Source: Paramecium tetraurelia (Eukaryota; Ciliophora; Oligohymenophorea; Peniculida; Parameciidae). Taken from it: a DNA stretch of 64,000 bases. Below are positions 47,144 to 58,122 of the stretch, piece after piece. The stretch is taken from the NCBI RefSeq assembly GCF_000165425.1, contig NW_001799024.1:1-64000 (forward strand), in the 5' to 3' direction. Made by a program: the position numbers and the translations under genes. The notes under the pieces are model-generated. The model worked only from the letters and a program-made list of their open reading frames with translations, was not told where the DNA came from and did no database searches. Numbering within the stretch: position 1 is the first letter of the stretch; each line of letters begins with the position of its first letter.

Positions 47144-48034
47144 TCAAATGTCTAAAATATCATGTTCTTCTACGCTGAAAACCTAGCTGAAGAAGAAATG
47201 CTTGGATGTTGATTTTGGAAGTATTCTTAGGATATTTTCAATGTCCTTTTTGAATCCTAAATCTGTAGTCTGACTAAACTCTTGAAAGACCACACTTTCC
47301 AGGAATATTGGGTTCAAATACTTTTGTTGAATCACATAGTACAAGCGATCTGCAGTTCCTATCACAATCTATGCTTCCTTTAAGTACTTTCGATCTTAAA
47401 CAATAGAATTCTTTTTTGATACTTGATACACATTGTTGTAGTAAATGTTTAGATGATCAAGCATGACCTTGATAGCAATTGCACTTTGATCATCTGGAGA
47501 AACAATCATTACCTGAGGATACAAACAATCCTATTTAATAAATGCTATCGATGTTAATGCAATAACTGCATCTTTTTCCCATTTATCTTAATATTGCAGT
47601 AATGATTTATATTCAAACAACAAGTGAACAATAGACATCTACATAAACTTATTGATTTCTTGATATCCAAATTTCATGAATATTTTAATCATGTCTTTTG
47701 GGATGTTCAGTTAATGTATATTACTATACTTAGAGTATTTCTTCTTCATGTTCTCTAAGTTCAATTCAAATAACTCATTCAAGATCTCTGGATCAGCTAT
47801 CCTTATATACCCAGTTCTGATAATATATTGCTTTTTCATTTGTTCCAATTGCTTCTGAAATATTGATCTTCCCATACTTAGTGTGGATGCCAATTTGACG
47901 TTAGAGAATTGCTAAGTCAAAGGGTTGTTGATGCATGAATCGTATTGGTGTGGCTTGATGGTTCTCTTTGGGTTCTTGATGGAGTCGATATTTGTTTAGC
48001 AAGACTGCTGGAATTAAAGTTGATTTCGTAACAT
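47144..48034 (-). CDS. eIF4A-derived pseudo-helicase, RecA1 only
   Basis: 296 residues, intron-free, ATG 48034. It aligns by pattern with the first RecA lobe of eIF4A-type DEAD-box proteins: a FELNLE start, FMKFGYQEINKFMQM (Q-motif area), PQVMIVSPDDQSAIAI in place of motif Ia PTRELA, AQIVIGTADRLY in place of VGTPGR, VVFQEFSQ where DEAD should be, and a HFFFSQ strand at the SAT position, then a stop. The Walker A lysine motif is absent (DKWEKDAVIALTS there) and there is no second lobe. It cannot bind ATP in the usual way, yet the frame is fully open, so it may be a retained non-enzymatic paralogue. Only 20 bp separate it from the DRG stop. Confidence 0.65.
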
Positions 48035-48054
48035 ATATAAATTTATTATTAACT

Positions 48055-49240
48055 TCAGATTTTTTTAACAATTTAAACAATATCTTCATCTAATAATTAA
48101 TGATCCTTTCCTACTTTCTGTGGATTGTATTTCACACTAGCTCCCCAAACTAGTGCATATCTGAAATCCTTAATCATACTTTTGTGTAACTTATTACAAA
48201 AATCGGTGATTGTTGAAAACTTTCTTTGCACAATAACAGGAGCATTGTAATCTATTGTAATCTATGATAATAAATACCTGGTTCTAATCCTTTTGGTTTG
48301 GTATAGATACGAATGAGATCTAAGTAATCCCAAATTCTTTCCACTAATTCATTCCAAATTCCATTCCAAAAAGGCAGAGATGGGCACGTAATGTGGAATC
48401 TTGTCCAAAACGTTGAGTTCTTCCAAAGTGATATCATCAATCTTATTCATTACGTAAAGACATGGGATGTACTTACGATTGCCTTCAATAACATCAATCA
48501 AGTCTTCGTCAGTAGCATCACATTTAAGGTTGATGTCACAATTGTTGATCTTATATTCACGTAGGATGGCCTATTTGATATTAATAATAGGATAAATACT
48601 TTAATTGTTTCATCGTCTAATCTTGGAGCATCCTGTGTTCTAGAAATGGTGATACCTCCTTTGTCTCGTTTCTTGAATTCTATTTATGGTGGTTATTTAT
48701 TCAATCTGATGCCAAATCCTTCAAGTTCTCTTTCTATGATTTTTTTATGAACCATAGGTCTTGTGGCATCCAACACAATCAAAATTAAATTGCAAGTACG
48801 AGCCACTGCAATAACTTATTTACCTCGACCTTTGCCGTCCTTAGCACCCTCGATAATTCCTGGTAAATCAAGCAATTAGATTTTAGCCCCTTTGTGTTGT
48901 AACACCTATTAAAATATTGAATAATCTCTACTCCAGGTATGCATGTCAGAGTAGTAAATTCATAAGCTGCAATTTTAGAAAACACTCCTGTAAGTTTTGT
49001 AAGCAGCGTACTCTTGCCCACAGAAGGAAATCCTATCATACCAATACGAGAATCCCCACTCTTAGAAACTTCAAATCCTTCTTAAGTGCCACCACCCTTT
49101 TTAGAGGAAGAGTCAATCATTTCTCTCTTGAGTTTAGCCAATTTAGCCTTCAACAATCCTAAATGGTAGGATGTGGCCTTGTTTTTTTGGGTCCTTGTCA
49201 TCTCAGCCTCAATTTCGGCAATCTTTTATGCTGTGGTCAT
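48055..49240 (-). CDS. DRG1 homologue: DRG-family GTPase, apparent single-base insertion
   Basis: Introns at 48906-48931, 48571-48599 and 48252-48277. Motifs: [11 protein letters not shown] (G1), TTLTCIPG (G2), [18 protein letters not shown] (G3), NKIDDI (G4), VPISAF (G5), and a C-terminal TGS domain (RIYTKPKG to [10 protein letters not shown]). DRG proteins bind stalled ribosomes together with DFRP partners. One base too many near 48351 puts an in-frame TGA after EWNLE; dropping it gives 367 residues, exactly the human DRG1 length, and restores WNLEELVERIW. The start is 13 bp from the start of the opposite FAM161-like gene. Confidence 0.92.
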
Positions 49241-49253
49241 TTTTAATTAAAAT

Positions 49254-52200
49254 ATGATTGTACAAAAACAAACATCAGGATCAGGTGGATTCAAGATGCC
49301 AGCTGAAATAGCAAGAGGCAAGAAATATTAGCAATAGCATATCAATAATGACCTTCCAACCAAGGATGAGCTGTTTAGTTAGCTGGGAATAATGCCTGAC
49401 GATGACTCTGTTAGAGCAAATGATCATAGAGGGGATCATCTCAGAATTTCTAAGCAATTGATCTAAGATAAAGTAAGAGACTATTGTATATCCCTCTAGT
49501 AAGAGCAATTGAATTACTTGCCCCCGAAACCCCCAACTCCTTTAGTGATTAAATAGAAAGTAAGTACTTAGAGACTGACTTCTTAAGAATTAGAGAAAAT
49601 GCTAGAGGAGCATAGATAATAAATGCGTCCCATAGCTGAGCAATACGAGCAAATGAGGTTGAGTGATGTAAGAAGTAAAAGTTACAATCCAAAAAGTTAA
49701 CGATCCAAGAGTCCCAAAGTTAAAGTGACTTATCACGAAGAACCAGTTAATATTGATAAATTGAGAGTAATTTAAAATGTAATTATCTTCTTAGCGCTCT
49801 CAGAAGGATATTGAAGGCCCACATGGTGACTTTTTAAAAGGAGTGTTACCTAAATAAAAATTACAAAAATTCAAATCTGAATCTAAGTTGATATCCGACG
49901 ATGATTTCTAAAAGAAATTCAAAAATTATTTGAGAAATAAACGAAAGCAAGATTTGAGTAGAAACAGTTCTCAAGAGAAATTAGAATTTGACTTGTACCA
50001 GAGTACAAGTCCAAATAGAGGAAGATGGAATCAAAAACACATAAACAGAGCAGTATTTAAAGATAGGAGTGTTCTAGGAAATGATTCTTCAATCAGTAAA
50101 AGCAAGAGTATAAGTAAAAGTAAGAGTAAGAAGGATAAGAAAAGGGATTAATCAATGTCAGAATAACAATTATGTGAACAAATATTCAAGCAGATAGATA
50201 ATGTAAATAATATTAAATTATAATAGAAATAAGTAGGTCTCGTTGATAAAGTCCAAACAATTAAATACTTGATTTCTAATCCAGAAATCATGGAAGCTTT
50301 TAATATCAATCCTAAGGATCTAAATCAGCAAGTGAATAAATTTCCAACAAAACAATAAGGCGTTTTCACATAAAGTGAATTTACAAAGTTTTTGTAAAGG
50401 TACAAGAGTCAATATGATCATGAAGCATTTGGTGGATTGAGTCATGTATCATAGCAGTAGTAAGTTTCAAGTTGTTTATTGAATGAAGATTAAATCTAGA
50501 TCTTAAAGAATATATTTGATCAATTACAAAATGATATGATTGCCTAGAGAAAGGAATTAATTTAGGCATTCCGTAACGACATATAAGTTGTGAGAATGTT
50601 ACATGTTTAGGCAGCCTATGTTGCAGCAATTGATAAAATTCTTAATTTAGAATCTATCTTATCATAATTAGAAGCTTAGGCTTTTGAATTCCCTTACATA
50701 TCTTGGAAACAATTCATGGATGCTTTTGAGTATGATACTATGGTGAGCAAATAGTAATTATCATTTGCCAATCTAAAGGAGTCTCAAAAATAGGTGGATG
50801 ATCAAGACAGAATTGATGCACCTGAAGAATTGCAATAGTTGATCAAAGATTAATTCAATAAGATTGTAATGGATGATTATGTTACAGCCTTCGATCTCAT
50901 TGAATGCATAAGAAGAGCACCACTCTATTCATAACTCAGAAAACAAATAGTAAGAAAATAATCAAAGAAAAGTGATATCAAAGAGGAAACCTTGGAGTAA
51001 GTATTGAAAAGAATTGAAGAAACAGCAGAGGAGTATTTGACATTTCAAGAGTTTATGAGTTACTTTACAAGAAGAGGACAGCCTAAATTCAATGAAGAAG
51101 TTGCAAGTCTCGCTAAAAGTGTAAATGTAACTGAAGCCTTATAAAATGATGAAAATAGAATAGATGGATATGATTCAGATCCAGAACTACACACCTATTA
51201 GGATAAGATGCTACCTAGAGAAAGATTAATAAAAAAACATCCAAGTTAATAAGCATTATTGACATATTCTCATCGTAAGAAATCATTGCCATCAAAAACC
51301 CCTATAACTAAAGAGGATTTCTTGTCTGCCATTTAACCTAAACCATAATATGGTGCACATTCAAAACCAAGTGATTATCAATTTAAGGTAACTCAACCAT
51401 AACCATTCAATTTTGATAAGAGAGAAAAAGAACGTTCTCTTTCAATTAGGGAAAAGAAGTTATAAGAAATGTTAGACGATAAGAAGAGAAACAATTCTTT
51501 TAAGAGTTTCAAAGCTAAAGAGGTTCCTTAAATTGTGAAATAAGATGGTTTATATGAAAAAATAATGAATGATAATGAAAAACGAAGAGAAGAAGTCAAG
51601 AAGAATAGTGTTTAATTGACTCTTAAAAATGAGAGACCATTTTCATTTTATAAAAGAGACAAGCATTCATCAAAAAAACCACGCAGAAAGTATTGGGAGG
51701 AAAGAGAAAGGTTTGTTTTTAAGGCTAAAGCAATACCTTGGCATGTTCATGTGGAATTACTTAGACAAATGGAATAAGACGAAGAAACCAAGAGAAAAGA
51801 ACGAATTGCTAAACATGCTTAAGAATTGGCTATGAGTTCCAGGATGCCACCTAGAATGGAGATGCACGAGAGATAAAAATAAGGATAGCCATAATCACCA
51901 AAATATATGAAAACTCAATTATCCTACAAAGCTAAACCCATTCCAGATTTTGAGAAATTGCACTCATCCTTTTAGGATCAATTAAATCGCAAAAAACTAT
52001 AAATGAGAACCACTGAACCTGAACCTTTTAATTTCCAACAATCTCACAAAGGTGTAGATAGACCATATCTTGATAGAGAGAATGAAACTAAAATCAATCC
52101 AGTAAAAGAAGATAAAATTGAAGAGGCTAGAAAAAAAATGAGTATCAAGCCTGCAAGATAACCGCCTTCTACTAAGAAATGGGAAAGTAATTGTGAGTTC

Positions 52201-52694
52201 TTGAAAAAAGAGAGAATCAAGAAAGCTGAGAAGTAAGAACAACTCAAAAAAGAAGAATAAGAAAGACTGGCCAAAAAAGAAAAGGTATTTTTAATTCTTA
52301 TTTCCAAGTTCAAATAAAGAGTCTAATAATCAGAAGCCATTTAAGACAACTCCAAGAAACTTGAACAATAGAGAAAAGATAGAATTGCTCAATTAAAGAA
52401 GGAATCCAAAGAGTAGGAAATGAAACAAAAGCAAATCATTGAAAATTGTAAAAGAAAGGCTACTGAATAGCCATTACTTGTTGAGAGACGTAATATCATA
52501 TTAAAAGTATATTAGCCACCAAAAGAGATGTAGAATTAGAGAAAATGAAATAACTGAACAAAATTGATAAGATGCTGAAGTAAAACGGAGTCATGAATAG
52601 AGACGAGTATTTCAACAAAGAAGAGAAAGCTATGCTTGATGATATACATTATTTAAAGAAACATGGATATGAAGATGATTTTGAAAAAGAATGA
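49254..52694 (+). CDS. FAM161 (UPF0564)-like protein of cilia/microtubules
   Basis: 1120 residues after introns at 49767-49794, 52285-52308 and 52490-52515. The hallmark FAM161 core lies at about 780-865: RPFSFYKRDK, FKAKAIPWHVHVELLRQM, ELAMSSRMPPRMEMH. FAM161 proteins bind microtubules at the connecting cilium and centriole inner scaffold, which suits a heavily ciliated cell. The rest is lysine/glutamine-rich coiled coil (EKEKSIREKKLQEMLDDK-type). The 24-nt intron at 52285 has length 3n and no TGA, so reading through it would be silent in frame. An alternative start is 49296. Confidence 0.85.
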
Positions 52695-52750
52695 CCATGA
52701 TTTTGGATCAGAATGAATAAATATATATTTTATAATTTAATACTAATAAA

Positions 52751-53927
52751 ATGTTTGAATAAGATTATTACAAAAGAATAATCAATAAGTAAACCCCTCC
52801 AAACAGAGGCATGATTAATACAGCCAAGCCTTGGTTTCCTGAACTCAAACATCGCTTGGCTGTTAAAGGTACAATGCTTCAACCAAATAGATTACGATTA
52901 TAAATTTTTTGCTCTGCCTCCTAATAAGATGGTATCTTTGATGAAGAAAGAAAAGCTCAGCATTCCAACCGATAACCAAATTAGGGAATTCTTAAGAAAT
53001 CATTCCCTTAAACATTTAGTTCATTATAATGCAGACGATTATAAAAATGTAGAAGACATTTAACCGTTCCAATGTCTATCCTAAAAAAACATCAACCAAA
53101 ACCATCGTAAATTTATTAAATAACCTTAACAAAACATTAAGGGATTTTTCTTTGACTAAAAACCAAAAACTGCTCAATAAAATTTAGAAACCTAAACATC
53201 TTTATAATATTCAAAAATAAGAGAGTTACAATCATAAAATCTTTAAAATAGACCAAAGAAGGAGATGCCCTTCTAAGATATCTGCTAAGAAAAATCTAAA
53301 TTGAAATTTCATGAATTATCAGTTAAATCTACCCCAAGATTAAATCCTACAATTTCAAGATGTTTTCCAAGCGTAAATAAAATGAAAAATTACAGAAAAG
53401 TCAACTTATTGATGCGTTCCTTAAAGAAAATTAAATTACTTAACCTCACTATACCTTAGATTATGAAATAATAGATATTTCAGCGAACAGCATTCGCATC
53501 CTAGTATTCAAAGGAATTTATTTTTGCTGCAAAATAGAACAACATCAATTAAATTTAAAATTTGTTATAGACAAATCCATTTTTAGTGTTTCAATATGAT
53601 TTTTACAATATGACAGCTCTTCATTGGGCCTGTAAAAATGGTCATTTGGAGATAGTTAAAATCTTACTGTAACATCATGCTGACTTTGATGCTCTTGAAG
53701 TCATGAATAGAACTCCATTAAGTATTGCAATACAAGAAAATTAACAAGAAATTGTTAAATTGCTTTTGACATATGGTGCCAATCCTTGGAGTACTATACT
53801 AACTGATTTGAAGATACTTCTTTAGCGAAATCCTGAAATGAAGAAAATTGTAAGCGAAGCTAGAAAAATCTAAATTTTGAATAAATGGAGTCGACTCCCT
53901 TAGTCTATGTTTAATATTTCCTGGTGA
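52751..53927 (+). CDS. ankyrin-repeat protein
   Basis: 384 residues with one 22-nt intron (52869-52890). Two consecutive ankyrin repeats lie at about 275-350: YNMTALHWACKNGHLEIVKIL and NRTPLSIAIQENQQEIVKLL, followed by TYGANPW. The 270 residues before are basic, glutamine-rich and unmatched. Ankyrin repeats serve protein binding; the partner is unknown. It begins 56 bp after the FAM161-like stop, on the same strand. Confidence 0.8.
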
Positions 53928-54869
53928 ATATCATCTATATATAATAGTTAATTAACTTATTTTTAAAGTAAATTAATTCAATTTTGTAATTTAAACAACA
54001 ATATCTTTATGTCGCAAAATTTTTTATTAGTTATTTAAACTAATTAAGAACTCTATTAATACAATAGAATAAATAAAATAGTGTGTAATTCTGTAATAAA
54101 ATAGAGTATAAAGAGAAAAATTTTTGTTATTATTATCATTTATCAATTAGAATCTTCAATTATTCACCTTCTCTATTTCATACAGTTTTCAAGCATTTGG
54201 AAACTTTATCTTACCTAAAGATTATAAAAATATCCAATTTAACTTTTATTATTATTGTTTTTTTCGGTTAAATTAAATTAATATAGATTCCTCTATTTTA
54301 GGAATACTATGAGCCCGAAAAATTGTTTTAATTATTGACATAATCTATTATGAATGATAATAATCTTTTTTGCCTCTTTGATTCTAAATATTTTAGATCA
54401 GTATTTATTTTTTAAATCTTAGTGTTCATGCAAAATAGTCTTTGAAAAATTTAGCATTTATTAAGATTTTAGATTAACCAAAATAATTAATAATGAAAAA
54501 ATGATAAAAATGATTTAATAATGAGTTTAAGAAAAATAAAGAGCAATTTAGGTCCAAAGAAGCTAATGAGATTTTAACAGCAGTTTAAAATAGGAAAGCT
54601 TAATTAATTATGAAATCCCATTTGAAAAATATTTATTAATTCTAAAGAACCTATCAGTAATCTAAAATTCTATTACTATTGGTTCAAAAAAAATCATGCA
54701 AATTCAAAGGAAATAATAAATGGATCTATATTCATTTCTATAGTCTTCTGAGATTGAATATATCAGAAATGAAAAGAATTAGAATTCCATATAGAAGTAT
54801 TTAAATAGATTCCTTCAGGTCAATGACTTATTTAATTTAGAAATATTAATATTTTTATTAATTTATTAA
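53928..54869. other. AT-rich interval with a short ORF relic
   Basis: About 940 bp of AT-rich DNA. The only coding-like piece is a start at about 54521 giving MSLRKIKSNLGPKKLMRF and about 12 more codons before TGA, with no clear continuation. It may be a gene fragment. Nothing else is visible. Confidence 0.35.
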
Positions 54870-55715
54870 ATGTAAGAAAAAATTATTATTATAAAGAAAA
54901 ATTAGGAAATTATTCATTAGGATTTTAATCTTAATGAAAAGGTGTATGAAACAATTAAAAAACAATGTAATGGAGATAATGATATTTTGATTCTTTGTTA
55001 ACATTAAGCATGTTATTTTGATGAAACTTTCTACTAATTAAAGAACAGGGTTTCAATTAATGAAGATCTAATTATTGTTGTGGAATCTCTTTGTGAAACT
55101 GTGCAATAGTTTTAATATTTTTAAAAATAATAATTGGAATAAATTTACTAAACACCATAAGAATAAACGTAAGATATCTAATAGAGTGTCAATTAAACGA
55201 AGATTAATTCATAAATTTAAGAATAAAAACTCTAAAATAAAACAAATGAAAAATTATTAGGAATAGTAACTGAAATAAAGAAAACTTATTTTGTTTCGTA
55301 ATCTAATATATGTGAATCAGAAATTCAATATGGTTCAAATAATCAGTCTAATGCAACTTCAATTGTAGAAACATGCTTTTTGTGCAATAATTTAGTTGAA
55401 AAATCAATATAGCTGGAATGCTGCCATAAATATCATGAAGAATGTTTGGAATCATTGTTTTATAGTTAATTACAAAATTAAAGTAAAGTTTTACATTGCT
55501 TATGCTCAAAATAATAATATGCTTCGGCTCTAAAGCTTATTAAAGACGAAGGAAGTTAAATGCTGTTAAAACATAAGTTATTATAAAATCAATTGAATGG
55601 AATTATCCAAAATTATAAACTAGCAAAATGTTAAAAACCAACTTGCTATTTCTATTATAATTGGAATAAAAAATTAAATCAGGAAACTTCTTTTTGTCCC
55701 CTTTGCTTAAATTGA
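54870..55715 (+). CDS. RING/RBR-like zinc finger protein
   Basis: 281 residues, intron-free, ATG 54870. The N-terminal 75 residues are helical with CQHQACYF. A very glutamine-rich linker follows (TAA/TAG-rich, about 80-130). The C-terminal 115 residues are cysteine-rich: CFLCNN, LECCHKYHEEC (RING-type C-H-C pattern), LHCLCSKQ, CQKPTCYFYY and CPLCLN. This spacing resembles RING1 plus the IBR region of RBR ligases, but the catalytic RING2 is absent. It may be a truncated relative or a plain RING ligase. Related in general to the RBR gene at 8457. Confidence 0.65.
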
Positions 55716-55867
55716 TTGAACATAAATTTATATATTGAATCATATTTATATTATGGTCTTTTTCATGTTTATTTTCTTGGTTTTTCAAATATGTCAAACA
55801 ATAATTTATTTGATTTAACAATTGCACAACTATCTAAGAATCTATGATCAGTACAAAACTTCAATTA

Positions 55868-57059
55868 GAATGAAAGCGCAAATGCAATTTATCCATCCTT
55901 AAACTAGGTTTTGAATGAGTACTCCTTCAATTTATGCACTTCAAAGACCTTGAGATAGCCTTCTTCTGCCAGGTCTATAGCTGAAATGAGGGATAGAATA
56001 TGTAACTTAATGCTTTGAAGACAGCCAGAGGATGAGAATGAGTATTACAAATGATGACAAGAAATATGAAGAGTAGTCAAATATCATAAAGGAATAAGTA
56101 GATTAGTACTTACGATATGAAAGCGTTGTTTACTATTGTCATGAAATAATTTAATTAATCTTAGAATTATATTTATATTATGGGAAACAGTATAATTCTT
56201 AAAATATTCAGATATATGTGGATTGGATGAAGAAAAGAAACATGTTTTATAGCCAGAATCCAAAATAATCACAACCAGAACCATCAAATAAACTACCATC
56301 TCAATTATCCAGGCGGACATAGCTGAAGATTTGTCAGATGTTGTTGGTACAAATTGCAATTCATTTTAGTGAATGCATCTCATGAACCAGCATGGTCTTA
56401 TATAGCAAAGAGGTATTAGTTTGGCTATTTGAATTTATAGGGACAAGAACAACAATGCTAATGAACTCACACAATAAAGTAAATTTAAATCTGATAAGCA
56501 ATAGTGAAAATAGGGGAATTGATTAAAACTAAAAGTGAAAATGTTAATTCGCTGGAAATCTATCATGTGCGTTTACCCTATTACTAAGTAAGATTAGGTC
56601 TTAATTTCTCAAGGACACAAAAGATCTACAATAAATATTTTAGAGCTATTTATCATGTTTGAGACAAAAGGGATCCAATTCCATCTCATTTACTGAGTAG
56701 AATTCCCCTAACTTTTCAATTCCGAAGCAATTTCACGCGGAGGTGCTTATAAGAGCGATCTTATAGTAATACAATCATGAATTTCTCTTAGATCAATAAC
56801 AGATGAAGAGATAGCTTTTGAACAGATTAAATTTGTTAGTTTAGATCAGATTACTCTGAAGTACTTTGCATATGAATTAATGAAATTATTAGATGAGTTC
56901 AGAATACCAGACTTGTACAAATTTCGATAATAGTAATTTCTAAATTACCTATGTATTCAACTGCAATAATTAGAAAATACCGAAGAGTTAAAACATGAAG
57001 TATACTTATTAAGTACTGGTATCACTACAGAAATAGAATAGCCTGATGGATAATAATGA
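55868..57059 (+). CDS. uncharacterised multi-intron protein
   Basis: No single frame is open, but introns restore a continuous product in its main part: about 56134-56160 (27 nt), about 56311-56333 (23 nt), 56410-56437 (28 nt), 56476-56501 (26 nt), 56587-56612 (26 nt) and 56766-56791 (26 nt). Segments: LLLIIFILWETVQFLKYS (one possible membrane helix), SIIQADIAEDLSDVVVNASHEP, FSIPKQFHAEVLIRAIL and LKYFAYELMKLLDEFRI ... FLNYLCIQLQ. The last recalls the N-lobe of cyclic-nucleotide phosphodiesterases, but no metal-binding HD motif follows. The 5' end (55868-56110) and start codon are unresolved. Confidence 0.45.
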
Positions 57060-57697
57060 GTAATTTGTTATCATAATTATTATTTAATATATAATATATT
57101 TCTTTAAAGTAGGTTAAATATTATAGAGGATAAATCTATCTTATTAATCATACAAAATTATCAACCAATCTGAAATTTATAAATACCTATTTTTCATTAC
57201 GACTTAAGCTTTTGGCTATCATTCCATTTCAAGTGTGCAAAATGCCATAAATGGAGATTGAACCTTTCACAAGACTATTATGTAAAGATCAGCAACTATA
57301 GCATGATTAATAAGATAAATGAATTGCTATAATGAAGTTAGATTTATATCATTTCCACGTTAATCAATGTTGAATTTAAAAATACAAGTTCAACAATCGT
57401 TTTAATCAAGTAGACCTTTGCTGATCTAATTATTTATCATAAGTTTTTTGTTTAACAATAAATTTATTAATAATCAAATTCATTATAAATGTTGTTCTTA
57501 TTAAATAATATTATTTGAAATCCTTTATTTTATCCAATATATTAAAGTACAACTCTAAAGTAGTACTAATTAATGAAATAATGTATTACATTTTATTTAT
57601 ATCAGATTATTCAATATTCAATTTTAGATAACTTGCATTGCATCAGTATTCTATTTTCTAATTGATAATTAAGCATTAATATTATTAATTGAGTTAA
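57060..57697. other. AT-rich intergenic interval
   Basis: About 640 bp with no convincing coding frame on either strand and no recognised RNA gene. It should hold the promoter of the gene at 57698. Confidence 0.4.
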
Positions 57698-58096
57698 ATG
57701 AGATTAAATAATTTACCGGATGTTCTTTTTCCCAATCCAATTCAACATCCGAATTACAAAATCTCATTTTTGGAGAAGGTTAAGGAAGATATTCTGAATG
57801 TAAGCATATAAAAATGATTTTAGAATCAATTCATTAATGAACCAATGCGCAGGAGCAGATAAAACATGACAATACGTTCATTTTAGAGAGGGTCAATCAG
57901 AATTATCAGTGCTTCAATTGCAACTTCTCAAAACAACACACAGACTAATTTTAGATCTGGGTCTTCGAAGTTCAGGATAATCAAGGAACAGTCTCAGGTG
58001 GAAGAAATGGACGAAACATTTTCTCGAACAAGGACACCATCTCAATTAGGAAGAAGATTAAAAAGAGGATTAACAATGTTTGAAAAATAGTTTTGA
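57698..58096 (+). CDS. short basic serine/arginine-rich hypothetical protein
   Basis: 124 residues with a 24-nt intron (about 57799-57822) that contains a TGA. The start MRLNNLPDVLFPNP and a VKEDILN helix are followed by a basic serine/arginine-rich stretch (RRSRQNMTIRSFQRGS; FSRTRTPSQLGRRLKRG), which looks like an unstructured, phosphorylatable region. No domain recognised. Its stop is 26 bp from the stop of the convergent clamp-loader-like gene; coding-like plus frames beyond 58096 are shadows of that gene. Confidence 0.6.
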
Positions 58097-58122
58097 TTAG
58101 AGATTTTTAAGAGCATCTTTTA

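Noticed and set aside
47901..48089. Minus-strand start at 48089 ([10 protein letters not shown]) for the pseudo-helicase
   Set aside because: That frame overlaps the DRG stop and loses the coding-like sequence; the frame from 48034 is continuous to the end without introns.
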